A DNA stretch of 10,609 nucleotides from assembly GCA_903851455.1 (NCBI GenBank), contig CAINOM010000104.1, forward strand, positions 1 through 10,609. The letters are read 5' to 3'. Positions 1 to 6,536 of the stretch are shown piece by piece. The notes beneath the pieces were generated by a model that worked only from the letters and a program-made list of their open reading frames with translations, made no database searches and was not told where the DNA came from. Source of the stretch: an uncultured Bacteroidota bacterium (GTDB taxonomy: Bacteria; Bacteroidota; Bacteroidia; Chitinophagales; Chitinophagaceae). Made by a program: the position numbers and the translations under genes. Numbering within the stretch: the stretch's first letter is position 1; each line of letters starts with the position of its first letter.

Positions 1-358
1 ACGCTTTTTCGTTAATAGCATGGGCAATTACCCAAGGGTCAGCTAAAGAACTTTGCTTGGTATTGTCTGCTAAAAACTGATGGATGGGGTCGGCATCAAA
101 TACTTTCCTTAAACACAGTGTAACGTCTTCGTCAATTTCATGCACGGGAATGTTACTTTGTTCAAGCCATTTTGCTAAGTCATCCTCAGTTCGCAGAATT
201 TCTTGAGCAACCATTTTAGGAACAAAGATTCTTCCAGCTTCCCCTAGCTCATTGAGCAATGTCCAGTAGTCCGGACAAAATTTTGGTGCATAATATTTCT
301 GCCAGGCTTGAATGAGCACATTCGCATCTAAACAATATTTCTGGGGTGCGGCACTCAT
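1..358 (-). CDS. PIN-like domain protein (DUF4411 type), putative RNase toxin, C-terminus cut by window edge
   Basis: Translating the - strand from the ATG at 358 gives 119 residues with no stop before the window edge. The start motif LDANVLI (D11, N13) and the later ADPWVIAHA (D107) are the spaced acidic residues of PIN-fold metal-dependent nucleases; E53 in the MVAQEIL stretch is a plausible third acid. Spacing and wording match my recollection of DUF4411, a PIN-like family of about 150-170 residues, so perhaps a quarter to a third is missing. Its ATG lies inside the stop of the upstream Xre/ImmA gene (ATGA, 355-358), which implies translational coupling. PIN proteins usually cleave RNA, and in toxin-antitoxin pairs a neighbouring DNA-binding protein controls them. 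A toxin role here is inferred from context. No promoter of its own is expected. Confidence 0.82.
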   Translation of the reverse strand, partial: MSAAPQKYCLDANVLIQAWQKYYAPKFCPDYWTLLNELGEAGRIFVPKMVAQEILRTEDDLAKWLEQSNIPVHEIDEDVTLCLRKVFDADPIHQFLADNTKQSSLADPWVIAHAINEKA

Positions 359-1524
359 TTATAAAGCAAGGCCTCGAATTTTGAAAAATTGTTGATCTGT
401 GTATTTAGTAGGCTACTTGCTTGTGTTGGTTCTATTGCTCCTCCCCGAAAGGCATCAATTACTATTTGAGTAAACAGTCGGCTATTTTTATTCAGGCTGA
501 TTAAATAATAGTTTGGTCCGCCACCATTAGTTTTTTGAATAGCTTTCTTTTCTTCTTCTTTTATTACGAAGGCTTGATAATCTATATCGGCCTCGTGTTT
601 CAGTTTGCGATATTTATCAATTGAGATCAGTTTCAGGTTCAAAGCCCTCACCAGTAAGGCGAAAGAGCTTACTCCCATTTTTTTTGATGTTCTGAAAATG
701 GACGCACCATTATCAAAATCTGATTTTTCGAAGCTGTTCATAACCTCAATGGGCATTAAAACATTGGCGGCAACTTCGTTGCAAAATAATTCGACAGGAT
801 CCATTTTATCTCTATGCTGAGGATTGGGCTCCACCTCGTTTGAAATTCCGGATGCTGCGATCCAGATGTGCGCCAACTCATGTACCATAGTAAAGAGTTG
901 CGGTGCGTTCCAGTCATCAGAGTTAACAAAGACGAATGGCGCATAGGGATCTGCTATTGCAAAGCCTTGCAGCTCGTCACTGTCTAATTTTAAATGCGAA
1001 TGAATAAAACTTGTTCTTGAAATGAAAACTCCGCTTGCTTCCGCTCTATCGATCCAGTCTTTTATTGGATTTGAACCATAATTACCCGGTGCGATTTTTA
1101 AAGTCGCCAATATGTCCTTTGCGACTATTGCCGGATCATCATTTATTGAGAAGCGTCCCACAAAAGGGAGCACATTTTCGTTATTATCTTGATAAACGTC
1201 GCTTATCCATGCTTGTTTTTGCTGTATTTCTCTGATGATAAAAACGGATGCAGTACCCAGTTGTTTTGAAGTTTTTCTTCGAAAATCCTGCAGCGGTTGA
1301 AAGTCCCGGGGTATTTCTGGTAAGAAGAACAGCGCAAAAGGCCTTCGATAAGCCTTTGCAAGTGTCTCTGCTTGTCTTATTGTGGGTTGCGTTTTACCTT
1401 CTTCCCACTCATTGAGTTTTTCAGGCGAAACGGACACTTTTGAAGCCGCCATTTCTATCGGCATTCGAGCTGACTCCCGAGCCCACCTAAGAATTTTTGG
1501 CGTTATATATGCTTTGTCCGACAT
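355..1524 (-). CDS. Xre-family HTH regulator fused to ImmA/IrrE-type zinc metallopeptidase domain
   Basis: This is a 389-residue two-domain protein. Residues about 8-63 form an Xre/Cro-type helix-turn-helix (ILRWARESARMPIEMAA, then LNEWEEGKTQPT), followed by the RPFALFFLPE linker typical of this architecture. Residues about 185-265 hold the ImmA/IrrE (COG2856, M78-like) domain. It shows the zinc motif HELAH at 215-219 with catalytic E216, and the downstream helix NEVAANVLMP (N249, E250), where E250 is the likely third ligand. Family members such as ImmA cleave repressors, and fused Xre-ImmA proteins are predicted antitoxins or autoregulators. The overlapping PIN gene downstream fits an antitoxin-first operon. 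The ATG at 1524 is chosen because the HTH begins a few residues later and a promoter-like site lies about 50 bp upstream. The coding sequence looks AT-richer than that to its right, suggesting transfer. Substrate is unknown. Confidence 0.9.
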   Translation of the reverse strand: MSDKAYITPKILRWARESARMPIEMAASKVSVSPEKLNEWEEGKTQPTIRQAETLAKAYRRPFALFFLPEIPRDFQPLQDFRRKTSKQLGTASVFIIREIQQKQAWISDVYQDNNENVLPFVGRFSINDDPAIVAKDILATLKIAPGNYGSNPIKDWIDRAEASGVFISRTSFIHSHLKLDSDELQGFAIADPYAPFVFVNSDDWNAPQLFTMVHELAHIWIAASGISNEVEPNPQHRDKMDPVELFCNEVAANVLMPIEVMNSFEKSDFDNGASIFRTSKKMGVSSFALLVRALNLKLISIDKYRKLKHEADIDYQAFVIKEEEKKAIQKTNGGGPNYYLISLNKNSRLFTQIVIDAFRGGAIEPTQASSLLNTQINNFSKFEALLYK

Positions 1525-1577
1525 TAGTTTGCAAGGTAATCAGAAATTATCTTTTTTTTATTTGCCTCAAAATATCC

Positions 1578-1609
1578 CAAATATAGGAACTATAGATACT
1601 AGCATAAAA
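1578..1609 (-). promoter_or_regulatory. Bacteroidota-type promoter for the Xre/ImmA-PIN operon
   Basis: On the - strand TATATTTG (1585-1578) is an exact match to the -7 consensus TAnnTTTG. TTTT (1609-1606) lies 20 bases upstream as a weak -33 element. Transcription would begin near 1571 and leave a leader of about 47 nt before the ATG at 1524. Autoregulation by the Xre domain is usual for this layout, but I see no clear operator palindrome. Confidence 0.42.
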
Positions 1610-1799
1610 GGTTGCGTCAAATTTGTGAGAATCTTTCTTGGCAGTCACAGCCATCCGGCACATTTCTTGCGGCAGTAAACATGTATAGTGAACGCTCTTT
1701 TGGCAGATCATTTCGGACATTGTAAAATACCAGGAGGGTTTAGGGGCATTCCCTCGCTGTTACCCAATCTGCAACAAGCCCACCCGGCTGAAGAATACT
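1610..1799. other. Intergenic sequence without a recognisable gene
   Basis: This stretch joins the promoter of the Xre operon to the repeat array. I see no convincing coding frame, RNA gene or insertion-sequence end. Near 1770-1783 the sequence GCAACAAGCCCACCCGGCTG repeats the left half of the hairpin module found further right and then diverges, so it looks like a decayed, half-length copy. Confidence 0.5.
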
Positions 1800-1837
1800 G
1801 TGCAAGATGCCCGCCCGGCGACTGGACGGGTGTGCAA
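1800..1837 (+). repeat. GC-rich hairpin module bounded by GTGCAA, copy A
   Basis: GTGCAA at 1800 and 1832 encloses a stem (CGCCCG at 1812-1817 with CGGGTG at 1827-1832, loop around GACT). One C is missing from the inner stem compared with the other copies. The stem contains a G-U pair when read as plus-strand RNA. Confidence 0.75.
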
Positions 1838-1846
1838 TGAGTTTTC

Positions 1847-1965
1847 ATTAGTTTGTTGATTGTCAACCGCAAAGTGTGCAATTATGTTTTGCTCAAGACA
1901 GTGCGCAACATGCAAAACTCAACTGAGAAATCCATAAATCCGTTAATCCGCGATTCAGAAGAGTG
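1847..1965 (+). repeat. Long repeat unit, copy 1
   Basis: The unit starts ATTAGTTTGTTGATTGTCAA and ends GATTCAGAAGAGTG. Its 102-bp core (1864-1965) differs from copy 3 at two positions and from copy 2 at five, by eye. A small dyad, GTTGA/TCAAC, sits at the left end. Confidence 0.9.
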
Positions 1966-2001
1966 TGCAACAAGCCCACCCGGCCGACTGGACGGGTGCA
2001 A
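1965..2001 (+). repeat. GC-rich hairpin module bounded by GTGCAA, copy B
   Basis: The stem is CACCCG (1977-1982) with CGGGTG (1993-1998), with inner CC/GG pairs and loop GACT (1986-1989). It lies between long units 1 and 2 and is flanked by GTGCAA at 1965 and 1996. Confidence 0.82.
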
Positions 2002-2010
2002 TTATTCTGG

Positions 2011-2127
2011 ATTAGTTCGTTGTATCAACCGCAAAGTGTGCAATTATGTTTTGCGCAAGACAGTGCGCAACATGAAAAACTCAACTGTGAAATCCATGAA
2101 TCCGTTAATCTGCGATTCAGAAGAGTG
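2011..2127 (+). repeat. Long repeat unit, copy 2
   Basis: The core is at 2026-2127. It is the most divergent copy, with a 2-bp deletion in the left dyad (GTTG-TAT-CAAC) that shortens the stem but keeps it paired. It is flanked on the left by the hairpin module at 1965 and on the right by two hairpin modules in tandem. Confidence 0.9.
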
Positions 2128-2167
2128 TGCAAGAAGCCCACCCGGCCAACTGGACGGGTGGGTGCAA
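2127..2167 (+). repeat. GC-rich hairpin module bounded by GTGCAA, copy C
   Basis: This copy has the longest stem, CCCACCCG (2137-2144) with CGGGTGGG (2155-2162), and loop AACT. It is the first of a tandem pair with a 35-bp period. It shares its right GTGCAA (2162) with copy D. Confidence 0.82.
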
Positions 2168-2198
2168 CAAGCCTGCCCGGCCGACTGGACGGGTGCAA
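2162..2198 (+). repeat. GC-rich hairpin module bounded by GTGCAA, copy D
   Basis: The left arm is TGCCCG (2174-2179) instead of CACCCG, facing an unchanged right arm CGGGTG (2190-2195). In plus-strand RNA both changes give G-U wobbles, so the stem survives; in the opposite strand they would be C-A mismatches. This hints that, if the element folds as RNA, the plus strand is the folded one. Confidence 0.8.
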
Positions 2199-2207
2199 TT
2201 ATTCTGG

Positions 2208-2326
2208 ATTAGTTCGTTGATTATCAACCGCAAGGTGTGCAATTATGTTTTGCTCAAGACAGTGCGCAACATGCAAAACTCAACTGTGAAATCCATAAAT
2301 CCGTTAATCCGCGATTCAGAAGAGTG
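2208..2326 (+). repeat. Long repeat unit, copy 3
   Basis: The core is at 2225-2326. The left dyad is the longest here, GTTGAT-T-ATCAAC. The unit ends in AGAGTG and no hairpin module follows; the sequence becomes unique after this point, marking the right border of the array. Confidence 0.9.
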
Positions 2327-2439
2327 AAGAAAGAAGCAAAGTGTTTGACAGTATTACAATGACAGCCAAAAGTGACACAACAGATGCTCAATGCTGAAGA
2401 GCGTCTATTTAGGCTCTGCTTAGGCATATCTCGGTCATT
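2327..2439. other. Unique intergenic sequence after the repeat array
   Basis: The stretch lies between the array and the end of the 126-residue gene, which runs toward it. A weak stem AGAGC/GCTCT occurs around 2398-2417 but has no T-run, so I do not call a terminator. Nothing else is recognisable. Confidence 0.4.
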
Positions 2440-2820
2440 CTAAAAAAATGAAAACCCCTTACGCCTGAGCACTTTGCTTCCATTTTCATTTTCCTCAAGC
2501 CGGTGAGTAGCATTGGCTTTGTGGCCCGGCAGGTCCGCTATTTCGTTATTGGCAACAAGGTTTTTTACGAAACTGACAGCCTCTGTGATTTGTTTACCGG
2601 TAGATGGTAAACCGCCGGAAATATCACTGATATTTCCGGCGGCATCCAATTTCAATATTAATGTTACCGGCACAGGCACCAGAACAGGATCATTCTGGCC
2701 TATATCCGCCGGCTGAAGCTGGTTTGCAGATACTTCGATGGACACAGCGTTGGTGGCTATTATTTTTACCAGTTCAAAGTGGTGCTTTGCCAGCTCGTTT
2801 TTTAAGATCGCAGTGTCCAT
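2440..2820 (-). CDS. Hypothetical 126-residue protein in operon with metallopeptidase-like gene
   Basis: I do not recognise the family. The protein starts MDTAILKNELAKHHFELVK and has no signal peptide or membrane helix. It contains alternating hydrophobic stretches suggestive of beta strands (residues about 46-57, VLVPVPVTLILK) and an acidic then basic tail ending VLRRKGFSFF. The frame is open from an ATG at 2820, 56 bp after the stop of the larger gene upstream on the same strand. No separate promoter was identified in that gap, so co-transcription is likely. Because it accompanies a metallopeptidase-like protein lacking a visible propeptide, a role as inhibitor, substrate or chaperone of that protein is possible but purely inferred. 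Confidence 0.72.
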   Translation of the reverse strand: MDTAILKNELAKHHFELVKIIATNAVSIEVSANQLQPADIGQNDPVLVPVPVTLILKLDAAGNISDISGGLPSTGKQITEAVSFVKNLVANNEIADLPGHKANATHRLEENENGSKVLRRKGFSFF

Positions 2821-2876
2821 ATCTATCGTTTTTACGGATCATTGTCACAATAAATGTAAACCTACGACTCTTTTTC

Positions 2877-4343
2877 CTAATGATGCAATCCACAATCTAT
2901 GCGAACACGTTTCAGCGCATACACACCATTTTCGAGCCTTATCTCGTGCGTATTTGTTTCATGCTCATCGGGCGAATTTGCATGGGTTATCTGCATGGCC
3001 AGGTTTTGCTTTTTCATATCGCCCACCACTTTTACCTTGCCGCGGCGCACCAGGTGTTCGATGAAGATTTTAGCAGCGTCTTCGGCGGCCGGCTGTGTTA
3101 CAACTCCTATTGCCATCGCAGCACCGGTTATTACATTTTGCGTATCTGAGGTGTTCACTTTTACTGTATCAACACCCAGTCCGTATTCAGAAATGTCGAT
3201 GTTTCGCGTAGCTAATTTTTTCTTTTGCGCCGCTGCCGTTACACTCAGCCCGGCAAATGTCTTCACGGTAGCAGTGCTGACCGGTGTACTTGCGGAGAGC
3301 ACGCCATGATGAACAAATGCACTTCTCAATGCCTGGGCATAAGAGATCGTGGTGAATTTTGAAGTGGCATAGTTCACCATCGCGATCGCCACATGACTGT
3401 AGAACGCAGTGACAACGGGTGCGGCCTTAACTCCGGCAAGCAATATTTCGGTCATGTCAAGGCTTGTCTTCTGAAGGCTTTGCTCATCCTGCGTTGCCTG
3501 CATTTTGAACATGCCACCCAGGGCTTCAAAGAAGCTCGCCGTAAAGACACGGGAGAAGGAGTGAGGCTCAGAGCAAAGTGCATTGGCCGGGGCGGATGAT
3601 GGTAGCGTATGCGGATCTTTGTAGAAAAAGGAATTAACGGCATTGCGCAAACAATCGTTTTCCACCGCTGACGGTTCTACCTGCCTGATGGCCCAGCCAA
3701 GTTGTTCTGCCAGTCGCGACAAGCGGGAAGATTTATAAAGAACGCCGCCGGTCTCGGTTATTACTGCATTGCGAAGGCTTTGCAGTTGCAGCCCCACCAG
3801 GATTGCACTCATGTCTCCGAAAGATTCATGGAATGCGGCCACCTCAAGAATAGCGGCATCCCATAGCTCTGGCTTGATGGAGTCCAAAATGGCATGCCCC
3901 TGCTCATGGCAAAGGATATCGGGACTTTCACCGGAGTGCACTGTGCGACCTGCAGTGGTATCATGGAAAAACCTCAGGCCCACACGGTCATAGTAGGCAT
4001 TGAAGTCTATACCGTGTTCCAGGTCCACCGGCAATGTTTTTCCCACTTCCCACTGCACGCCCGGCAGGTGTGTGCTCCAGAAGCTGGAACCCCTGTAGAG
4101 TGCATCGGCCGCAGCCCAATAACGAAATTCAGCAGTGCCCGGCGAATAGATTTTAGCCGCGGGAGCTGTTGCAGGGTTCGTGATCTTCAGAGGCAGTGAA
4201 GTTGATGAAAGGTCGGGCTCATTAACATGTATCAGTTGCCCGCCGTCCGGCTGGCTTCCGGATCCCGGGTCTTGTTCCCATGCTGCAATTGTGTTCGTTG
4301 CTTTTGTTGGCTTGGTTGGAGCCTTTTTTTTCGCTTTTGCCAT
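2877..4343 (-). CDS. Gluzincin-like (thermolysin/fungalysin-type) metallopeptidase without signal peptide
   Basis: This 488-residue protein carries the ligand set of thermolysin-type peptidases. HEQGH at 146-150 gives two zinc histidines and catalytic E147. ESFGD at 173-177 has the glutamate ligand E173, 23 residues after the second histidine, with D177 four residues later, as in thermolysin E166/D170. EPHSFSRVFTASFFEAL has H261 placed like the transition-state histidine (thermolysin H231). Similarity to M4 or M36 is inferred from these motifs only. There is no signal peptide: the N-terminus is MAKAKKKAPTKPTKATN, then a Gly/Ser/Pro-rich segment, so the enzyme is either cytoplasmic or exported in an unusual way. 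No PepSY/FTP propeptide or type IX sorting domain is visible. The C-terminal region (about 360-488) is unassigned. A promoter-like site lies about 110 bp upstream, and a 126-residue gene follows by 56 bp. Confidence 0.78.
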   Translation of the reverse strand: MAKAKKKAPTKPTKATNTIAAWEQDPGSGSQPDGGQLIHVNEPDLSSTSLPLKITNPATAPAAKIYSPGTAEFRYWAAADALYRGSSFWSTHLPGVQWEVGKTLPVDLEHGIDFNAYYDRVGLRFFHDTTAGRTVHSGESPDILCHEQGHAILDSIKPELWDAAILEVAAFHESFGDMSAILVGLQLQSLRNAVITETGGVLYKSSRLSRLAEQLGWAIRQVEPSAVENDCLRNAVNSFFYKDPHTLPSSAPANALCSEPHSFSRVFTASFFEALGGMFKMQATQDEQSLQKTSLDMTEILLAGVKAAPVVTAFYSHVAIAMVNYATSKFTTISYAQALRSAFVHHGVLSASTPVSTATVKTFAGLSVTAAAQKKKLATRNIDISEYGLGVDTVKVNTSDTQNVITGAAMAIGVVTQPAAEDAAKIFIEHLVRRGKVKVVGDMKKQNLAMQITHANSPDEHETNTHEIRLENGVYALKRVRIDCGLHH

Positions 4344-4457
4344 AGTGTTTGTTTTTAGTTGTTAACGATGATTATTTTTTACGATGTTTATGTGGTTACA
4401 CTTGGTTACTCAGTCTATTTAAGTGTTGTAAACAAAAAATATAAATGAATATAAGTT

Positions 4458-4488
4458 CAAAAGTATTTATAAAATGTCCGGAAAAAAA
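4458..4488 (-). promoter_or_regulatory. Bacteroidota-type promoter for the peptidase-like operon
   Basis: On the - strand TACTTTTG (4465-4458) is an exact TAnnTTTG match, with TTTT (4488-4485) exactly 19 bases upstream as a weak -33 element. Transcription would start near 4451 and give a leader of about 108 nt. Confidence 0.42.
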
Positions 4489-4648
4489 CGGGAAAAATAC
4501 GGTTTTTTATATGGCGTACTTTCTTAAATTACTACGAGTGTACGTATATCATTTCGCTGTTTCTTTGCGGTAAGACAGCATGCTAAGCTCACCGGCAAGG
4601 TTATACGGAGCTGGCAGCTTCGATAGTTTCAAATAATCTTTGCGACTT

Positions 4649-4662
4649 ACCGCTTTAGCGGT
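4649..4662. promoter_or_regulatory. Palindrome in the acyl-CoA synthetase promoter, candidate operator
   Basis: ACCGCT-TT-AGCGGT is a perfect 6-bp dyad with a 2-bp centre. It falls at or just upstream of the probable -33 region of the plus-strand gene. Such a position fits a repressor binding site, for example of a fatty-acid-responsive regulator, but no regulator gene is present in the window. Confidence 0.35.
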
Positions 4663-4682
4663 TAAACATTTTACTATATTTA
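4654..4682 (+). promoter_or_regulatory. Possible promoter of the acyl-CoA synthetase gene
   Basis: TATATTTA (4675-4682) matches TAnnTTTG with one mismatch, and TTTA (4654-4657) lies 17 bases upstream. It would give a leader of about 30 nt to the ATG at 4721. There is no recognisable Shine-Dalgarno sequence, as is usual in this phylum. Confidence 0.35.
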
Positions 4683-4720
4683 TACTAGCCCGAGATCAGT
4701 AACCGGGTTTCATAATAATT

Positions 4721-6499
4721 ATGATAGAGCGTCTTTATGATATAGTGCAGCAGCGCGCGGAGCAGGCTCCGAATGATGTAATGCTGGCGGCCAAGGAGAA
4801 CGGCCAGTGGCGCACCTATAGCTGCGGCGATGTATGGCAGACCGCGCAAAAGGTTGCTGGTGGCCTGCTCGCAGAAGGCATTGCCAACCAGGTGCTGGAG
4901 CCGGAGCAGCAGGAGAAGATCGCTATCATCAGTCCCAATCGGCCGGAGTGGGTGATAATTGATGTGGGTGTGCAGCTCACGGGCGCAGTGCTTACACCCA
5001 TCTATCCCACCATCAGCCCTGAAGATATGGTGTATGTGCTCAGCGAGGCAGAGGTGAAGGTGGTGTTCGTGGCCAATGCAGAGATACACGAGCGTTTCAA
5101 AGAAGCCTTTACACAGATACCTACACTCAAGACGGTCTGGTCGTTTGATGTCATTCCCGGCGTAAAGAACTGGAAAGAACTCACAGCCAAAAACCTGCAG
5201 CCTGATGCATCAGTGATGGCGCGCATCAAGCCGGAGACACTGGCTACGATCATCTATACATCAGGCACTACCGGCAACCCCAAGGGAGTAATGCTCACGC
5301 ACAGCAACATTGTGTGCAACATAATTGATTCTATGCCAGCCTTCACCTTTGCTGAAAAGGGTGGCAAGGCGCTGAGCTTCCTGCCGCTCAATCACATCTT
5401 CGAGCGCATGGTTACCTACATCTACCTCGAGGCAGGCATATCCATCTACTATGCCGAGAACATGGACAGCATAGGTCTCAACCTGAAAGAGGTAAAGCCC
5501 ATGGTGTTCACTACAGTACCGCGTGTACTGGAGAAAGTATACGAGCGCATCATGAACACTGGCATGGACCTGAAGGGCATCAAGCGGCTGCTGTTCTTCT
5601 GGGCGCTGGACCTCGGCAAGCGTTATGATAATGCCATACCGGGCAATCCCTGGTACAGGTTCCAGTTGTGGCTGGCCAATAAGATCATATTCAATAAATG
5701 GCGCGAGGCGTTGGGAGGCCAGGTAAAGGCCATAGTAGTAGGCTCGGCAGCCACCCAGGAGCGACTGGTGCGCATCTTTAGCGCAGCCAATATCGTGATC
5801 ATGGAGGGCTATGGCCTCACAGAGACATCGCCTGTGGTCACTGTGAACCGCTTTGAAAGTGAGAACAGAAGGGTAGGGACCGTGGGGCCGCTCATAGAGC
5901 ATGTGGAAGTGAAAATAGCTGAGGATGGCGAGATACTGGTCAAAGGCCCGAATGTGACCATAGGTTATTTCAAGCACCCGGAACTTACCGCAGCTGCATT
6001 TAAAGATGGCTGGTTCATGACGGGTGATATCGGTATTTGGCAGGAAAGCCGCTTCCTGAAGATAACTGACCGTAAGAAGGAGATATTCAAAACATCGGGT
6101 GGAAAGTATGTAGCGCCGCAGGTGATGGAGAATAAAATGAAGGAGAGTCCCTTCATAGCCCAGATGATGGTGATAGGCGCCAACCGCAAATTTGTGAGCG
6201 CACTGGTGATACCCAACTTCATGCCGCTGAGAAAGTATCTGCGCGACAAATTCCCCGACGTTACCTTCCCGGATAGCAACGCAGCACTTATCAAAATGCC
6301 TGAAGTAGTAGCGCAGATCCAGAAAGCAATAGACAAGTATAATCCGCTGTTTGGCCACCCTGAGCAGGTAAAGAAGATAGCACTGCTAGCAGATGAATGG
6401 ACCATCGACACGGGCGAACTGACACCATCGCTAAAGATAAAGCGCAAGGTCATCGAGCAGAAATACGCGAAAGAGATAGAGGCGCTTTATGCCGAGTGA
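4721..6499 (+). CDS. Long-chain fatty acid-CoA ligase (AMP-forming acyl-CoA synthetase, FadD15-like)
   Basis: This 592-residue enzyme of the ANL adenylating superfamily activates fatty acids with ATP to acyl-AMP and then acyl-CoA, for beta-oxidation or lipid synthesis. Motifs in order are: the ATP-binding P-loop YTSGTTGNPKG at 179-189; LPLNHIFER near 221-229, typical of long-chain members; YGLTETSP at 364-371; TGD at 434-436; the hinge TDRKK at 449-453; and the C-terminal lysine region SLKIKRK at 570-576, K572 being the likely adenylation lysine. Length and the LFFWALDLG segment (about 291-299) fit the bacterial long-chain ligase group of about 600 residues rather than acetyl-CoA synthetases. 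The protein is soluble or membrane-associated with no signal peptide. It is monocistronic on its strand here, with the next gene convergent. The start gives the standard N-terminal MIERLYDIVQQRA. Confidence 0.95.
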   Translation: MIERLYDIVQQRAEQAPNDVMLAAKENGQWRTYSCGDVWQTAQKVAGGLLAEGIANQVLEPEQQEKIAIISPNRPEWVIIDVGVQLTGAVLTPIYPTISPEDMVYVLSEAEVKVVFVANAEIHERFKEAFTQIPTLKTVWSFDVIPGVKNWKELTAKNLQPDASVMARIKPETLATIIYTSGTTGNPKGVMLTHSNIVCNIIDSMPAFTFAEKGGKALSFLPLNHIFERMVTYIYLEAGISIYYAENMDSIGLNLKEVKPMVFTTVPRVLEKVYERIMNTGMDLKGIKRLLFFWALDLGKRYDNAIPGNPWYRFQLWLANKIIFNKWREALGGQVKAIVVGSAATQERLVRIFSAANIVIMEGYGLTETSPVVTVNRFESENRRVGTVGPLIEHVEVKIAEDGEILVKGPNVTIGYFKHPELTAAAFKDGWFMTGDIGIWQESRFLKITDRKKEIFKTSGGKYVAPQVMENKMKESPFIAQMMVIGANRKFVSALVIPNFMPLRKYLRDKFPDVTFPDSNAALIKMPEVVAQIQKAIDKYNPLFGHPEQVKKIALLADEWTIDTGELTPSLKIKRKVIEQKYAKEIEALYAE

Positions 6500-6507
6500 T
6501 TTTTAAT

Positions 6508-6536
6508 CGCGGAGGCGTGAAGACGCCAAGAAGCGG
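6508..6536. repeat. Degenerate hairpin repeat after the acyl-CoA synthetase gene
   Basis: GGCGT-GAAG-ACGCC (6514-6527) forms a 5-bp GC stem nine bases after the stop region. There is no T-run on either strand, so it is not a classic terminator. Read on the - strand, the stretch around it resembles the dispersed CTTTGCGTCTTTGCG-type intergenic repeat often seen in Bacteroidota and other bacteria (from memory). It may be a decayed copy that nevertheless separates two convergent genes. Confidence 0.4.

Larger units (their letters stand above)
1800..2326. repeat. Composite intergenic repeat array: three long units alternating with GC-rich hairpin modules
   Basis: Long units of about 119 bp (1847-1965, 2011-2127, 2208-2326) alternate with GC-rich hairpin modules of about 31-38 bp (from 1800, 1965, 2127 and 2162). 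The start-to-start period of the long-unit core is 162 bp and then 199 bp. The 37-bp difference comes from a tandem second hairpin module (35 bp) plus a 2-bp indel. The hexamer GTGCAA starts at 1800, 1832, 1876, 1965, 1996, 2038, 2127, 2162, 2193 and 2237, marking module borders. Because 162 is a multiple of three, a plus-strand frame stays open across part of the array, but it has no start signal and its product merely repeats, so I do not call a gene. The segment of each unit reading AATCCGTTAATCCGCGATTC resembles a dispersed intergenic repeat common in Bacteroidota (from memory). Period and length variation exclude CRISPR. Confidence 0.92.
4344..4720. other. Divergent intergenic region (377 bp)
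   Basis: The region separates the minus-strand peptidase-like gene from the plus-strand acyl-CoA synthetase. It holds a minus-direction promoter-like site (4458-4488), a plus-direction one (4654-4682) and a palindrome (4649-4662). I see no open frame of note, tRNA or repeat. The part near the peptidase gene is strongly AT-rich. Confidence 0.6.

Noticed and set aside
1853..2212. Plus-strand open frame of 119 codons across the repeat array, with a 54-residue internal repeat
   Set aside because: The frame stays open only because the 162-bp period is a multiple of three. There is no plausible start context, the product is not protein-like, and overlapping frames are equally open.
1800..2326. CRISPR array
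   Set aside because: Repeats are over 100 bp, spacings differ (162 and 199 bp), the intervening sequence is itself repeated, and no cas gene is present.
1525..2439. Insertion sequence or transposon remnant
   Set aside because: No transposase fragment, terminal inverted repeats or clear target duplication enclosing the whole region was found, although the array could still be a non-autonomous element.
2390..2440. Terminator for the 126-residue gene
   Set aside because: The only stem (AGAGC/GCTCT) is 5 bp with a 10-base loop and no T-run.
5261..6358. 365-codon open frame on the - strand
   Set aside because: It lies antisense inside the well-supported acyl-CoA synthetase gene; its His/Tyr/Leu-rich product is a shadow of the real codons.
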